A stretch of 64,000 bases of DNA, taken from the NCBI GenBank assembly GCA_946122785.1, contig CAMGYJ010000009.1, forward strand, positions 28,679,633-28,743,632. Reading direction: 5' to 3'. This stretch comes from Linum tenue. Lineage: Eukaryota; Streptophyta; Magnoliopsida; Malpighiales; Linaceae. The notes under the pieces were generated by a model, which was not told where the DNA came from, did no database searches, and saw only the letters and a list, made by a program, of their open reading frames with translations. Of this stretch, positions 44,776 to 55,875 are shown one piece after another. The position numbers and the translations under genes were made by a program. Positions within the stretch are counted from its first letter, which is position 1, and each line of letters starts with the position of its first letter.

Positions 44776-45840
44776 TCACTTGCGAACATTCCCATCACCA
44801 ATCAGGTGATCTATTTTTCCTTCAGGGTGTGCAAAGAAGTCGGGCACATCTAGATGAGTAGCATCATTATAGTCTTTTACTGAATCATCTTCCTCAAAAA
44901 TACAATTGGTTTCTATCTTCTTCCCTTTCAATGATTCTTGGTAGAGGTTAACCAAGTGTTTTGGCGTACAACAGGTACGAGACCAATGACCTTTTCCACC
45001 ACAACGGTAACACACATTTTCTACGTGTTTGTTACCATGAACACTTTGTTCCTTGCTTCTTCTACCATCATTTTTTCCACTTCTAGGGAAAAATGAGCTT
45101 TTGGAACTTTCACCATGGCCATTACCACGGCCAAGATCTCGGCCACGGCCACGGCCTCGAGCATGAGCATGACCACGCCCACGTCCTCGTCCATGTCCAC
45201 GTCCATGTATTTGCCCATAAGGATATTGGATGAACGTCGCCGCATTCGCTTTTGGGAATGGGGCGGCACCAGTAGGACGAGATTGGTGATTTTTCATTAG
45301 GAGCTCATTATTTTGTTCAGCAACGAGACAAGAAATCAGCTCAGAATATTTCTTGAAACCTTTCTCACGGTATTGCTGTTGCAGGAGCACATTGGATGCA
45401 TGAAAAGTGGAGAATGTTTTTTCCAACATATCTTCATCAGTAATATTTTCTCCACGTAACAGTAGTTGTGAGGTTATTTTGAATAGTTCCGAATTATAAT
45501 CACTCACAGATTTAAAATCTTGTAACCTCAAATGCATCCAATCATAATGAGCCTTAGGAAGAATCACAGTTTTTTGGTGGTCATACCGCTCCTTCAAATT
45601 AGTCCACAAAATAAGTGGATCTTTGACCGTAAGATACTCATTCTTCAATCCCTCGTGGAGGTGAAGTTGAAGAAAGATCATTGCTTTAGCTTTGTCTTGA
45701 TTTGATGCTTCATTGCCCTCTTTAATCGTGTCTCCAAGACCGTTGGCAGCTACATGAATTTCAGCATCTAGCACCCATGATAGGTAATTCTTTCTAGTGA
45801 CATCAAGAGCCACAAACTCAAGCTTTGAAAGATTCGACAT
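44776..45840 (-). CDS. gag polyprotein of copia element 2
   Basis: The open frame of 354 codons starts at MSNLSKLEFVALDVTRKNYL; an in-frame upstream ATG-like codon at 45873 is less likely. The N-terminal and capsid region includes WVLDAEIHVAANGLGDTI, MIFLQLHLHEGLKNEYL, LWTNLKERYDHQKTVILP and FSTFHASNVLLQQQYREKGF. A Gly/Arg/His-rich stretch (residues about 200-235) precedes the zinc knuckle CYRCGGKGHWSRTC. The C-terminus has an acidic segment before the stop. It would assemble the virus-like particle in the cytoplasm. It is intact even though most of pol is disrupted. Confidence 0.92.
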   Translation of the reverse strand: MSNLSKLEFVALDVTRKNYLSWVLDAEIHVAANGLGDTIKEGNEASNQDKAKAMIFLQLHLHEGLKNEYLTVKDPLILWTNLKERYDHQKTVILPKAHYDWMHLRLQDFKSVSDYNSELFKITSQLLLRGENITDEDMLEKTFSTFHASNVLLQQQYREKGFKKYSELISCLVAEQNNELLMKNHQSRPTGAAPFPKANAATFIQYPYGQIHGRGHGRGRGRGHAHARGRGRGRDLGRGNGHGESSKSSFFPRSGKNDGRRSKEQSVHGNKHVENVCYRCGGKGHWSRTCCTPKHLVNLYQESLKGKKIETNCIFEEDDSVKDYNDATHLDVPDFFAHPEGKIDHLIGDGNVRK

Positions 45841-45986
45841 ACTATCATAAAAATATACAAAAATTAAAGTCAAAATTCAATAAATAAATATAGATTACTA
45901 TAAAGACAAATGACTTATGTGACCCATGATATATCAATTTGATATTTTTACAAATATATAAATAAATTCGAATTTAAAAAAAAATA

Positions 45987-46247
45987 GGTTAAATACACTT
46001 GTATATCCAAAACTTTCACGGTTGTGCCAATAATATCCAAATTTCCCGAAATACCACTTATATCCAATTCCTTCACATTCTTTAACCGTGTTTTTGGATA
46101 TACAAGTGTATTTAACCAAAAATATACTGGGGAATGGATAGATTTGGCAAAGAACAACTTTAAAACATGGATATAAGTGGTATTTTGAGAAATTTGGATA
46201 TTATTGGCACAACCCTGAAAGTTTTGGATATATAAGTGTATTAAACC
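45987..46247. mobile_element. MITE in the copia element 2 leader
   Basis: The first 80 bases (GGTTAAATACACTTGTATATCC...) match the reverse complement of the last 80 (..GGATATATAAGTGTATTAAACC) at about 90%. An additional inverted copy of the terminal motif (GGATATACAAGTGTATTTAACC) lies in the middle at about 46095-46117. Flanks are A-rich, so the target duplication cannot be defined. It has no coding capacity. Confidence 0.8.
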
Positions 46248-46359
46248 AAAAAATTCTAAAGGCAAAATATATTGAGATTTTTATACTACTACTACAAAGT
46301 ATATATGATCATGACTTGCTAAAAAAATTATTAAGAAGGAAATTATACCTTTGCATTCT

Positions 46360-49031
46360 CAAACAAAGAACAACAGACTATCATACCCTTTCCCAGTAGC
46401 TATTTTGAGAGGAAAATCAAAGAATCAGATGGAATAAGTCTCTGCCGCCCTTTTAATGAGATTGAAATATGGGAGGCTTTGAATGATTGTGATGGATGAA
46501 AAGCGCCTGGACCTGATGGTTTTAACTACGATTGTTACAAGAAGTGCTGGAATCAGATCAAGACCGACATTATTAATGCTTTCATGGACTTCCATTCTTC
46601 ATGTCGACTGCCGAGGTCTGCTACCCATTCCTTCGTCTGCCTTGTCCCAAAAAAAGATGCAGTAGAAGATGTTAAGGACCTGAGACCCATTGGTCTTTTG
46701 GGAAGCTTCAACAAGCTCATCAATAAAGTCCTCTCCAGGCGTTTAAGTGACCTTCTCCCTGATTTGGTTTCTGTCTCGCAACAAGCAGCTGTTAAAGGTC
46801 GTCAAATTGCTGAAGCGGGCCTCATTGCCAATGAATTAGTGGACAGCAGAAGGAAAAGCAGGAAACCAGGGCTTATGTTTAAACTCGATATCGAGAAGGC
46901 TTATGACAATGTTGACTGAGAATGTTTATTTAGAATTCTGAGGCATCTTGGGTTCCCTGAGGTTTGGATCAGGTGGATTCAAGCTTCTGTGTGCTCTCCT
47001 CTCATCTCCGTCCTGGTTAATGGTGAAGCTCATGGCTACTTCCCTACCTCTAAGGGACTCCGGCAAGGAGACCCTATCTCCTCGGCCCTATTTATTCTTG
47101 TCATGGATATTTTGTCATTTATGATATCCAAGCTGAAAGAAGTTGGTAAGATTAATGGATTCTTCATGAATGAAAACCAGCAGCAGGGTGAGGTCATCCA
47201 CCTCTTATTCGCAGATGATACCCTCATATTCTGTGATGTCTCGCACGAGCAAGTCATTAGCATTCTGGCCACTCTCGTTTGCTTTCAATCGGTTACAGGT
47301 CTCAAGATCAACCTCGACAAGTCTATTATGTACACTGTAGGAGACGTCCCTGAACCGAGCTTCTATGCTAGCATATTTGGCTGTAAGTGGAGCAGCAACC
47401 CACCTAAGTATCTTGGTTATCCCCTAGGTGCTAAGCCTAATGTTGTTTCGACGTGGGATCCGATCATTGCCAATTTCAGAAAAAGGCTGGAAGGGTGGAA
47501 AGGTAAGTACCTTTCAACTGGTGGTAGACTTGTTCTTAATAAGGCAGTTCTTACTAGTTTGCCTGTTTACTATTTCTCCCTTCTCAAAGCTCCTAAAAAG
47601 GTTATTGAGGACCTTGAAGCTATTCAGAGAAACTTTATTTGGAATGGGATGGGTGAAACTCGGAAAGCTCCTCTTATAAATTGGACCCTTTGCAAAACTC
47701 CAAGATCTAAAGGTGGTCTTGGCCTTTGTGATCTAGCCTCTTTTAATTCAGCTCTCCTTGTTAAATGGCTGTGGAAGTTTGCAACCGAAGTGAGTAGTTG
47801 GTGGAGAATTCTGATAAACACAAAATACCCGAATGATTACTCCTCTTGGCAGACCTCCATTATCAGTTCTGGTTTTTCGAGTTCGATATGGGCTAATATT
47901 GCGAAAGAATATTCTGTTTTCTGGAAATATGCCTGCATTGATCCGGGTGGGGGAGGTCACATCTCCTTCTGGCATGATAGATGGACCACAAATCCTATCT
48001 TTGCTATTGACTTCCCTAGAGTAGCTGCTGCTGCTTCTTTCCCTGCTGCACGGATAGTTGATGTGGTCTCCTTCTCTAATAATGAGGTAAACTGGAATAT
48101 TGAATTACGTTTCTCTTTGAGAGGAGGAGCGGATAGAGAGAGAGTTAATCTTTTTGATTTGTTAAACAGCAGAAATTTGCATCTCTCTGCTAACAGTCCC
48201 TGCAGGATATCTTGGTCTACAAAGCAAGACGGCTCATTCTCAGTCAATTCAACTTACAAGCAATTGATACAGGAAAGATTCCCTGGCATTCAGAACTTTG
48301 AGGCTACTACTATTTGGAAACCGTTCATACCGACTAAAGTTTGTTTCTTTTGTTGGACTCTATGGCACAAGAAAGTTCCAACTCAGGATGCATTGAAAAG
48401 AAGAGGATTAGCCCTTGCTAATCGCTGTGCTCTTTGCTGCAGTAATGAAGAAAATGCGGAACATCTCTTCATCAGGTGTAGTTTTGTTCAAGAAGTTTGG
48501 AGCCGCATCAAAAGGGCTAAGAGCTCGATTGGCAACCTGGATAATGATCTCTCTGCTATGTTTTATAATCAAACACCATTGGCTCCCAACTCTATTGATG
48601 ATTGGTTCAACCTCTGCATTCTTCATGCCGTGTTTTGGTCAGTTTGCCTTCAGCGAAACCAAAGCATCTTTAAGAGCTCCCATTGTCCACCTAAAATGAT
48701 TGCTCAGAAGGCTATTCGTGTGGTCATCTCATGGCTCTCAGCTCACTCCAAGATCGACAAAGACCTCGCCTCGGCTTGGATTGCGGATGTTATGTCTCGT
48801 CTCTGATTACTCGGCTTCTGTATTTTTCCTTGTCTTAGCAGAGACGGTCTCGTCCGTCGGGCTATTTTTTCTTTGTGTATTGGGGTGTTACTCGTTGGTG
48901 GAGGTTCTTCCTTTTCGCTTCTCCCTCTGTTTCATTTGTTTATCTCTGTTTGCTGGTTCAGGGTTCAGTTCTCCTGAACCTTGTTCTTCCTTTTTCCAAT
49001 AAATAATAATATCGCCATTATCAAAAAAAAA
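46360..49031 (+). mobile_element. 5'-truncated LINE inserted in copia element 2
   Basis: L1-type LINE sequence starts near 46360-46415 and ends with AATAAATAATAATATCGCC and a poly(A) run at 49021-49031. It is oriented opposite to the host copia element. The 5' end lacks ORF1 and the endonuclease. No clear target-site duplication was found, partly because the flanks are A-rich. Confidence 0.88.
46415..48806 (+). pseudogene. LINE ORF2: reverse transcriptase and C-terminal zinc domain
   Basis: The coding region opens with LCRPFNEIEIWEAL and KAPGPDGFN, then LVPKKDAVEDVKDLRPIGLL and FKLDIEKAYDNVD. It is broken by a TGA at 46917-46919 where TGG is expected. The long open part (46989-48806, 605 codons) holds LRQGDPISSALFILVMDIL, the catalytic LLFADDTLIF, the thumb region KYLGYPLGAKP and LVLNKAVLTSLPVYYFS. 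The C-terminal zf-RVT region has WHKKVPTQDALKRRG, CALCCSNEENAEHLFIRC. A terminal RNase H domain is not evident. It would prime cDNA synthesis on nicked target DNA. Confidence 0.92.
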
Positions 49032-49137
49032 ATTGAAATAGGACAATAAAAGAAACAATTCGGGAGAATCGACATACCTTGAGCAGAACAATTGTGGATT
49101 TAACCTTTTCAAAAGGAAGAGTCTCGTGCTGATAACG

Positions 49138-49412
49138 TGTTATAAAACTAATTGAAAATGTAAACAACTACAAGAGAAAATTAGAGAGGAAAATACACAA
49201 GAGAAGTGAGGGGAATAGTTCTTCTTATTCATACTCATTTGTGATACAATAGTGTGCTCTATTTATAGGCACCATTTGATAACCACTACATCCTTACATC
49301 AATGCATATGAATTAGAGATAATAATATAGGAATGAGAGTTACATGTAACTCCCAAGTGAGCATCTAATGTGGTAGGCCATTGGTCATCCATATATAAAT
49401 ATTTACATAATA
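49138..49412 (-). repeat. 5' LTR (in element sense) of copia element 2
   Basis: This 275-base LTR reads TGTTATAAAACTAATTG to TTTACATAATA on the plus strand and is followed by the TSD CTTGG. On its left is the reverse of the primer-binding site (GTCTCGTGCTGATAACG, 49121-49137). Confidence 0.9.
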
Positions 49413-49619
49413 CTTGGGTAAATTATTGTGATTTCGTCATTAATGACGTTAATTAGTGAAGAAAAAAATTTATCTCCAAATTACAAAAAAATTATATTGA
49501 AACATTCATGTTAATTAAATATCACTAACTATATAAAAATAATGATCATTATATAAAAATAAAGTGATGAAATCAACTATAGATGAATTTTACCAAAAAA
49601 AGTGTTCAACCAATTACCC

Positions 49620-50400
49620 TTTTTCACACCCCTACATTGCGACCAAACTTTACATGGGCGCTGGGTCGTGCTTGGGCCGGCACGGCACCGGCACGCTTCG
49701 AGCTCATTTATTTCGTGCTGTGCTTGGCACGGCCCATAAGTTTTCGTGTCGTGCTTTGCAAGCCCATTTGAGAACTTTGCTAGGCACGGCCCAGGCCCGG
49801 GCACGATTCAAATCGTGTCGTGCCTATTCATGCTCGTGTTGTGCATGTATTCGTGTTTAATGAAAAGAAAGAAAATAAAAGAGAGAATGAAAAAGAAGGA
49901 GAAAATTGGGCGGAGAAAGATAGTATTAACCGAAAATGTTTGAGAAAAGTAACAAATAGAGGGGAGGGAATTTGGAAGTATAGCGGGTGTGATTTGACAT
50001 TGTTTAATTCTTCGCCCGTTTTTACTTATGGTAGCAATTACCTATATATATTTATTACACTTGTATTTTGTAATATTTAAACCTATAGTTCTTTCTATAT
50101 TTATTTTTGATAAAATAAATATTATTTTTGATAAAATAAATATTATTTTTGATAAAATAAATATTATTTTCGTGTCATGTCCGTTCTTATACTCAATAAA
50201 GTCTCGAAAACATTAGGCCCGACACGGCCCACTTATATACCGTGTCGTGCACGTGCTTGTGCCCGTGCCCATGAAGTTTACGCCCGACACGGCCCATAAA
50301 TTATTCGTGATCGTGCCGGGCTGGCTCATATATTTCGTGCCCGTGCTCGTATCGTGCCGTGCTAGCCCGTGGACGATCCGGCCCGTTGCCCACATACAGA
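49620..50400. repeat. GGCACG/CGTGCC-rich repeat, probably a non-autonomous DNA element
   Basis: Two GC-rich blocks (49640-49830 and 50215-50395) carry many copies of GGCACGG, CGTGCC and GGCCC motifs in both orientations, with an AT-rich centre. Plant hAT-type non-autonomous elements often have such subterminal arrays. No matching termini or target duplication could be defined. In the centre a 21-base unit (ATTATTTTTGATAAAATAAAT) is repeated three times at about 50100-50170. Confidence 0.55.
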
Positions 50401-51534
50401 CTCAACCCTCCTCGTTTCACTTTTTTCCTATTTTTCCACCTTTCCCTCCCTCCCACATTGTGGATGGTCATACCTTCAGCTGTACCAATCAAGAAAAGAG
50501 TGAAAATGTAAGTACAAATAGAAAGAGCACAAGCTATGTCATGTTACTCCTATTCTTGAGTATGGCTTGTGATAGTTCCTTGTTATCGAGTTCAAGGTAC
50601 TTACTAACTTCAACTGCGTCATAGATGAAAAAGTAAGCAAAACAAGAGGGTCATAAATATTAAGCAATTTATCCTGGTAATGTGAGCATTGTGAAAATAG
50701 ACTTCCCCTCTAGATTATGTGTTGATCTATGGAATTCATACAAGTTTTCCTTGAGGAGTTGACATATACCGAACGAATTCGTACAAGTTTGCCGTCTTGG
50801 GCTTGTGGTAGTTCACTTCAACCTATATATTTATAGGATTTGGGAGGAATTTTTGATTACCTAATGGGTTTAAATACTACATCCTACGCAATTACATCTA
50901 AAACAAGATTACAACATCATGTATAACCAAATGATAATTACATAAGGCGGCATTCCTAGTCTTTACGAAATCTGGAAATAGGTTTGTTGCTCGGTGGCTT
51001 TAGTATCATTGATCAATACATTAGAATGGCTGAACTCATATAACGAGTCACTGACATGGAATAGCTAATCCCCTTGGACAATACAGTTGAACAATATACC
51101 ATTGGTTTTAGCCAATTATTATTTTATTTCTACACATCACTGCCTGATTATTTCCAACAGCCTAATAGGTAGCAGCAAGTATTCGAAAACTGAAAATCTC
51201 AGAAGCAACAATTGATTAGAGGACAACGATGGATCTGATTTCTCTGAAAAAAGAAAAAAAGGAAGTGCCTGAAATAGATGAACACTGACATTTTCCTTAA
51301 TTACTCTTCTATGTGGAAACCAATCCAAGGAGGAACACCACAAGTAGCCACCTCTTCTTCACAATAAGGGAAGACTATTAAAAACAATCCAATTTGTAGG
51401 TAGCCCACTTCAAATTACAGCATTCCCTAAGAAACAGAACACACAAATGCACAAGACGAAAGAGGGAACGGGGGACAAAGAACAGAACAGTGACAACGCA
51501 CACAATCCCCTTTGCTATCTAAACCCAGAAATAC
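50401..51534. other. Intergenic DNA without recognised genes
   Basis: No coding sequence with recognisable domains is seen on either strand. The left target duplication (GAAGG) of the solo LTR ends at 51539. Confidence 0.5.
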
Positions 51535-51539
51535 GAAGG

Positions 51540-52922
51540 TGACACGCTAAAACACAACACCAAACTGCGACCAAGTGCAATCGCAGTCTGGAAATGCAGT
51601 AAGTGGCAAGCTCTATTTGTTAACCCAGAGCCTAGATCTACTGCCTACTCCGTGACTGTTTATTATCTAGCAAACTAAGTCGAGTGATTGTGGTTTTAAC
51701 TGAAAGCAGTAAGAAAGCAGGAATGGTTCGAAGTTCTTTAGCAAGGGGAGAGTCACTCAGGAATGAGTCCCCCTAGCTCCTTAGCTAGGTCGAGGTTGTA
51801 ATTACCCTGGGTTGATTAACTGTTGATTAAACTGTGGAAGATCCGATAGTAGCTTGGAATCTCTTAAGCTGACCAAGTCCTCTCAGTCCAACTACCCGGC
51901 AGACGACTAGTCTTCACCGGGATAGAAAGCTGAGGCTATGAACACAGAACTCCTCTACTGGAATTAGATTCCAGTACAAAGCAGTATAATCAATCTACCA
52001 CTACCGTTTGGTGAAGCTCTAACAACCTAATCAGATTCTATCTATCTCAGGCTGCAGCAGAAATCAAGAAAAGATGATCAGACTTCAATTGACTCAATGA
52101 ATCATGCATCAATCGATTATAACCAATCAGTATAACAATCCCAAGTCATTACAATCAAGATCCCTAACACAATGAACTAGAGTTCTTCATACCCAAGTGA
52201 GAGAGGGTTCTACTCCATAGAGAGAGAGGAAAAAAGACATCAGAGTAGTCATACCCATAACGATAAGGATAATCTGCTCCGGGATGATGATCTTCACTCC
52301 TAGGGATGCAATCTGGGCTTCAATGGCGAGAAATCCACTCCAAATAGATCATAGGGTTTGTTCTTCGCACTTTCTCTCTAAAACTCTGTTTTTGCTCCAA
52401 AAAGTAGATCCCCTCTCCTTTGGCACGACCGTGTTTTTCTTTTTCCCGTCCGTGCCCTCGCCACGTGTTAAAAACACGCCCGCGTCGGCCAAAACACGGT
52501 CGTGCCTAAAGAATGACACGGTCGTGTTTTAGTTGACTTCCGCCCGTGTTTTGGACATCGCAGCAGCTCCCAAAAATCAACTCTTGGCCTAAATAACACA
52601 GTCTGAAACACGACCGTGTTTTTCTTTAGGCCAGCCCGTGTTTTGCTTTTCCATCAGTTCAGCTCTCGCACATAAAAACACTGGCGTGCTCGTTCGTGTA
52701 CACGACCGTGTTCTTCAGGCCTCCTGCCCGTGTTTTGCTCCCAGCTCGACCGAATGACCTCCAAACGCCCCGAATCTCGTGCTTAGCCTTTCCTTCGACG
52801 TCTGGGACCTGAAATATGACAAAGTAGCACAACCCAGCGTAAAATGGGCCAAAAATACACGACTACGAGCCGCAAACGGATAAGAACTAAGGGTGAAAAC
52901 ATGTGCAAATACATCGTTATCA
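51540..52922 (-). mobile_element. Solo LTR of an Athila-like element
   Basis: On the minus strand it starts TGATAACGATGTATTTGCAC and closely follows the start of the LTR at 31044 (shared GTTCTTATCC, TTTTACGC and GGTCCCAGACGTCGAAGGAA). It is 1383 bases and ends in GTGTCA. The perfect 5-bp TSD GAAGG flanks it (51535-51539 and 52923-52927), with no internal region, which indicates LTR-LTR recombination. It has AAAACACGG/CCGTGTTTT motifs at about 52430-52740. Confidence 0.9.
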
Positions 52923-52927
52923 GAAGG

Positions 52928-54869
52928 GAAACATTTAAACTGACCCTCCCATTGCAGCAACCATGAATCGACACAACAGGGAATTAAAACAATCCGGCTC
53001 ATTTTACAACATCCCCATTTACACATCCCTTGCATTAGCTGGAAGCCTTTCGATTCAATGGTCTCACTCTGCATCGCTTAGAACTTGGTTTCCACGATTT
53101 CAATAGGGACAACCCAAACTTAGGAGGCGGACGCAGAGGTAAATGTGACTCTTCTTCTTGGATTGGGGATGTCTGCTACCTCGCCGGTGACACTGTTCGA
53201 TGAAGACAGGCGTCCACGAGGACATCGGATTCCTTCGACACTGTTTTACATTATAAATGTAGCCAGGAGGAAAAATGTACACGGAGGAGGTGGGTCAATG
53301 ATGGACAAATCGTCGGAATTAATTTTTGAGAGACCACCGGAGAGGGACACTTGGGAAGTTGATTTTTGTTTGGTCGATCACTGTTTTTCTGTGTTCATAT
53401 TCTGACGGGAGTTCTCCGTTAGTTTGGAAGAGTCCGACTGAAGTACATGGTTGTCATGTCGGTCAGCGAGCCACTTGTTGAACTTGGTTCAACCGGTACC
53501 GGTCATAAAATCGGCATGACACCACCGCTATGATCGGCATAATCGATATACGAATCTCTAAGTAAAATTATCTGATCTTAGTGAATTTAATTTATCAAAA
53601 TTAATTTATTATTTATTTTTTTAGTTTAAAAGTTAAGTTGTTCTTTGTTGGATTCAAGTACTAATGTTTAGGTATTGACGTTAAATGTCGTGTTTAAAGA
53701 ACACAAAATTTACGTGGTATCACTGTTCGATGTGAACAGGACTAATCCATAGGAGCAAGCTCTTGCTGAAGTTCTCATTAAGCAGCAGTAAATAGGGTTG
53801 TGCGGTCAAAGATGCCAAACCACTCGGCTAGAGCACATATATATACCCTTCGACTAACACCTAGGGCAGCTCTAGCTCACGTGGTAAATTACAAACCAAT
53901 ACTGCAATTAATTAGACATAATAATTAATCACTCATCTCAATAAGTTTCCACTTTTTTTTGGTAGAATAACTTAATTTTTTTTTTGGGTAGAAATCACTT
54001 AAAATTTTTCAAATGAGCAAACAACACATTTTGACAGCAGGCGCATTTCACTTTCAAACTTTCAATCATATTGAAGGAAGAAAACGACGCAACTCTCTTC
54101 TATCCATCTGCGTTTCGTCTTCCACATCGCAGCTCTGCTCAACCATCTCATCTCATCTTTTATGGAGACAAAGTAGTAGTGACAGAAGGAGAAGAAGAAG
54201 AAAGATCTATACTCTGTTCTCCGCAGCTTTTATGGAGGTGACCACGCCAGTGACGATGACGAGGACATCGACAAAGAAAGAAAAAAAATGACGGGGATGG
54301 CTACAGGGAAGCTTCACCGTCGACTACAAAAAATCCGTCGGCGATAAGACTCCAGCGCCGGTTTAGCTTTTCTCCCTTTCAGTTTAGGAAACAGGTTCCT
54401 CTTCAATTCGCTGACGTGCGACTCCGATGTTATCGTCTTCTACGCCACCGTGCGTGAATTATGACTGGGTTCTCTCCAGATGTCGTTGTTTCTGCAGCCG
54501 CCGCCTCTTCTACCGATTTGATGAAGGCTCTGACCTGGGAAACATCTTTATCCACAAAGGAACACCATTTCCACCCTCTAGATCTCAATCGCCGCCTCCA
54601 TCTCATCTTCTGCCTCCTATACTGCCCGCATGTCATCTAGGTATACATAATTCAATGTTCTTTTTGTCTATTGGTCGCCTCTGGTTCCGGTTTCGGCGAT
54701 GGGATGGTGTAATAGTGGGTGTGAGGCATCCCCACTTACGTGTCCTTACCAGCTGCAACGTGGCATTTTGTATGGCATATTTTGGGTTTGTGGTTATCTT
54801 AGTCTTACACGATAAGTGGTGGGTTTGTTTTTTGTTTTCTTATTGGTGGACAAGAGTGACCGCTCCATA
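52928..54869. other. Intergenic DNA, fragments only
   Basis: No product recognised. Around 54370-54640 the plus strand reads openly in one frame (VVVSAAAASSTDLMKALTW, LSTKEHHFHPLDL) and could be an exon fragment. Between 53450 and 53570 short inverted phrases (GGTTCAACCGGTACCGGTC) suggest a decayed hAT-type end. GTGGTATCACTGTTCGATGTGAACAGG near 53715 resembles CTGTTCGATGAAGACAGG at 53190. Confidence 0.4.
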
Positions 54870-54877
54870 CTTCTCAA

Positions 54878-55826
54878 TAGGGGTGTCAACCGGTCGGTTT
54901 CGGTTTAACCGAAAATCGAATTCTCGGTTATCGGTTAAACCGAGCCACCTCCAATGACTACCGACAACCGACCGTGAGGAAGAAGTGGTTAACCGGCTAA
55001 CCGATCGATCGGTTTCGATTATAGAGTTGGTTAGCCGGCATGAATGGGCTTGGTTCTGGGGGGAAAAAATTAAAATAAAGGAAATGAATGGAGACCCCTT
55101 TCCGTCTCTTTCTCTTCCTTCTTTCTTTGCTTTTCGTCTCTCTCTCTTTCTTTCTTTCCATCTCTTCTTCTTTCCTTTTCCATTCTTTCCTTTTCCATCA
55201 ATCTTGTCTCTGCTCTTCCTTCTTCTTTCTTTCCTTTTCATCTCTTTCTTTCTTCCCATCTCTTCCTTCTTTCCTTTTCCATCAATCGATTTCTTCCACT
55301 CCTCTTTCTCCCTTCACTGGCTCTCTCAGGTACTTAAATCAAGCGACGAGGCGGGTGACGGGCGAGGCGGCAAGGCGGGTGACGGGCGGCGAGGCACGGC
55401 GGTGGTTCGAGGCGAGGCGGCGGGAGCTCGGCAGTCAGGGGCTCGAGGCGCGACGGGGGCTCGAGGCGAGGCGGCGGGAGCTCGGCAGTTGGGGGCTCGA
55501 GGTGAGGCGGCGGGAGAAGTTCCTTTGGGGTTTTGGAGAATTAAGGCGGCGGCGAGCTCTGCACTTGCAAAAATGGAGGCGGCAGCTAGGGTTTGGGGGG
55601 AATGGGTGTGTTTAAGGTAGGCAAAAACGACGTCGTTTCATCTCGGTCGGTTACCGTTGGTTAGCCGGTTAACCGGCTTCGGTTTATCGGCTAACCGCTC
55701 GCCCACTGACCCATTCCGTCAACCGACCGAGCCCTCTATTTTTCGGTTTTCGGTTAGCCGCTAACCGACGGTTAACGGTTAGACCGGCCGGTTAGCCGCT
55801 AACCGGCAACCGAAATGACAGCCCTA
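54878..55826. mobile_element. hAT-type non-autonomous element
   Basis: The termini TAGGGGTGTCAACCGG and CGAAATGACAGCCCTA form imperfect inverted repeats. The perfect 8-bp TSD CTTCTCAA flanks the element (54870-54877 and 55827-55834), as expected for hAT. Both subterminal regions are dense in CGGTTA, TAACCG and CCGGTT motifs in both orientations. The centre is a CT-rich microsatellite-like tract (55090-55320) and a GGCGAGGCGGCGGGAGCTCG minisatellite (55345-55530). No transposase. Confidence 0.9.
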
Positions 55827-55875
55827 CTTCTCAATGCTGTTCTTATATTTATCCACGAGAATATGCGTGTTTTAT

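Larger units (their letters stand above)
27872..49412 (-). mobile_element. Ty1/copia retrotransposon 2, minus strand, host of nested insertions
   Basis: Its LTRs are 27872-28069 and 49138-49412, with the TSD CTTGG at 27867-27871 and 49413-49417. On the minus strand the order is LTR, PBS-like ACGTTATCAGCACGAGAC, gag, protease, integrase, reverse transcriptase, RNase H, purine tract (CATCCAAGGGGGAG), LTR. The integrase is interrupted by a complete Athila-like element (31044-43849). The leader between PBS and gag holds a LINE (about 46360-49031) and a MITE (45987-46247). Subtracting these leaves an element of roughly 5.8 kb, a normal copia size. The gag and most of pol are open, with a single stop in the reverse transcriptase before its catalytic site. 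Confidence 0.93.

Noticed and set aside
54985..55620. Two overlapping Ser/Phe- and Gly/Arg-rich open frames
   Set aside because: They are translations of a CT microsatellite and a GC minisatellite inside the hAT-type element.
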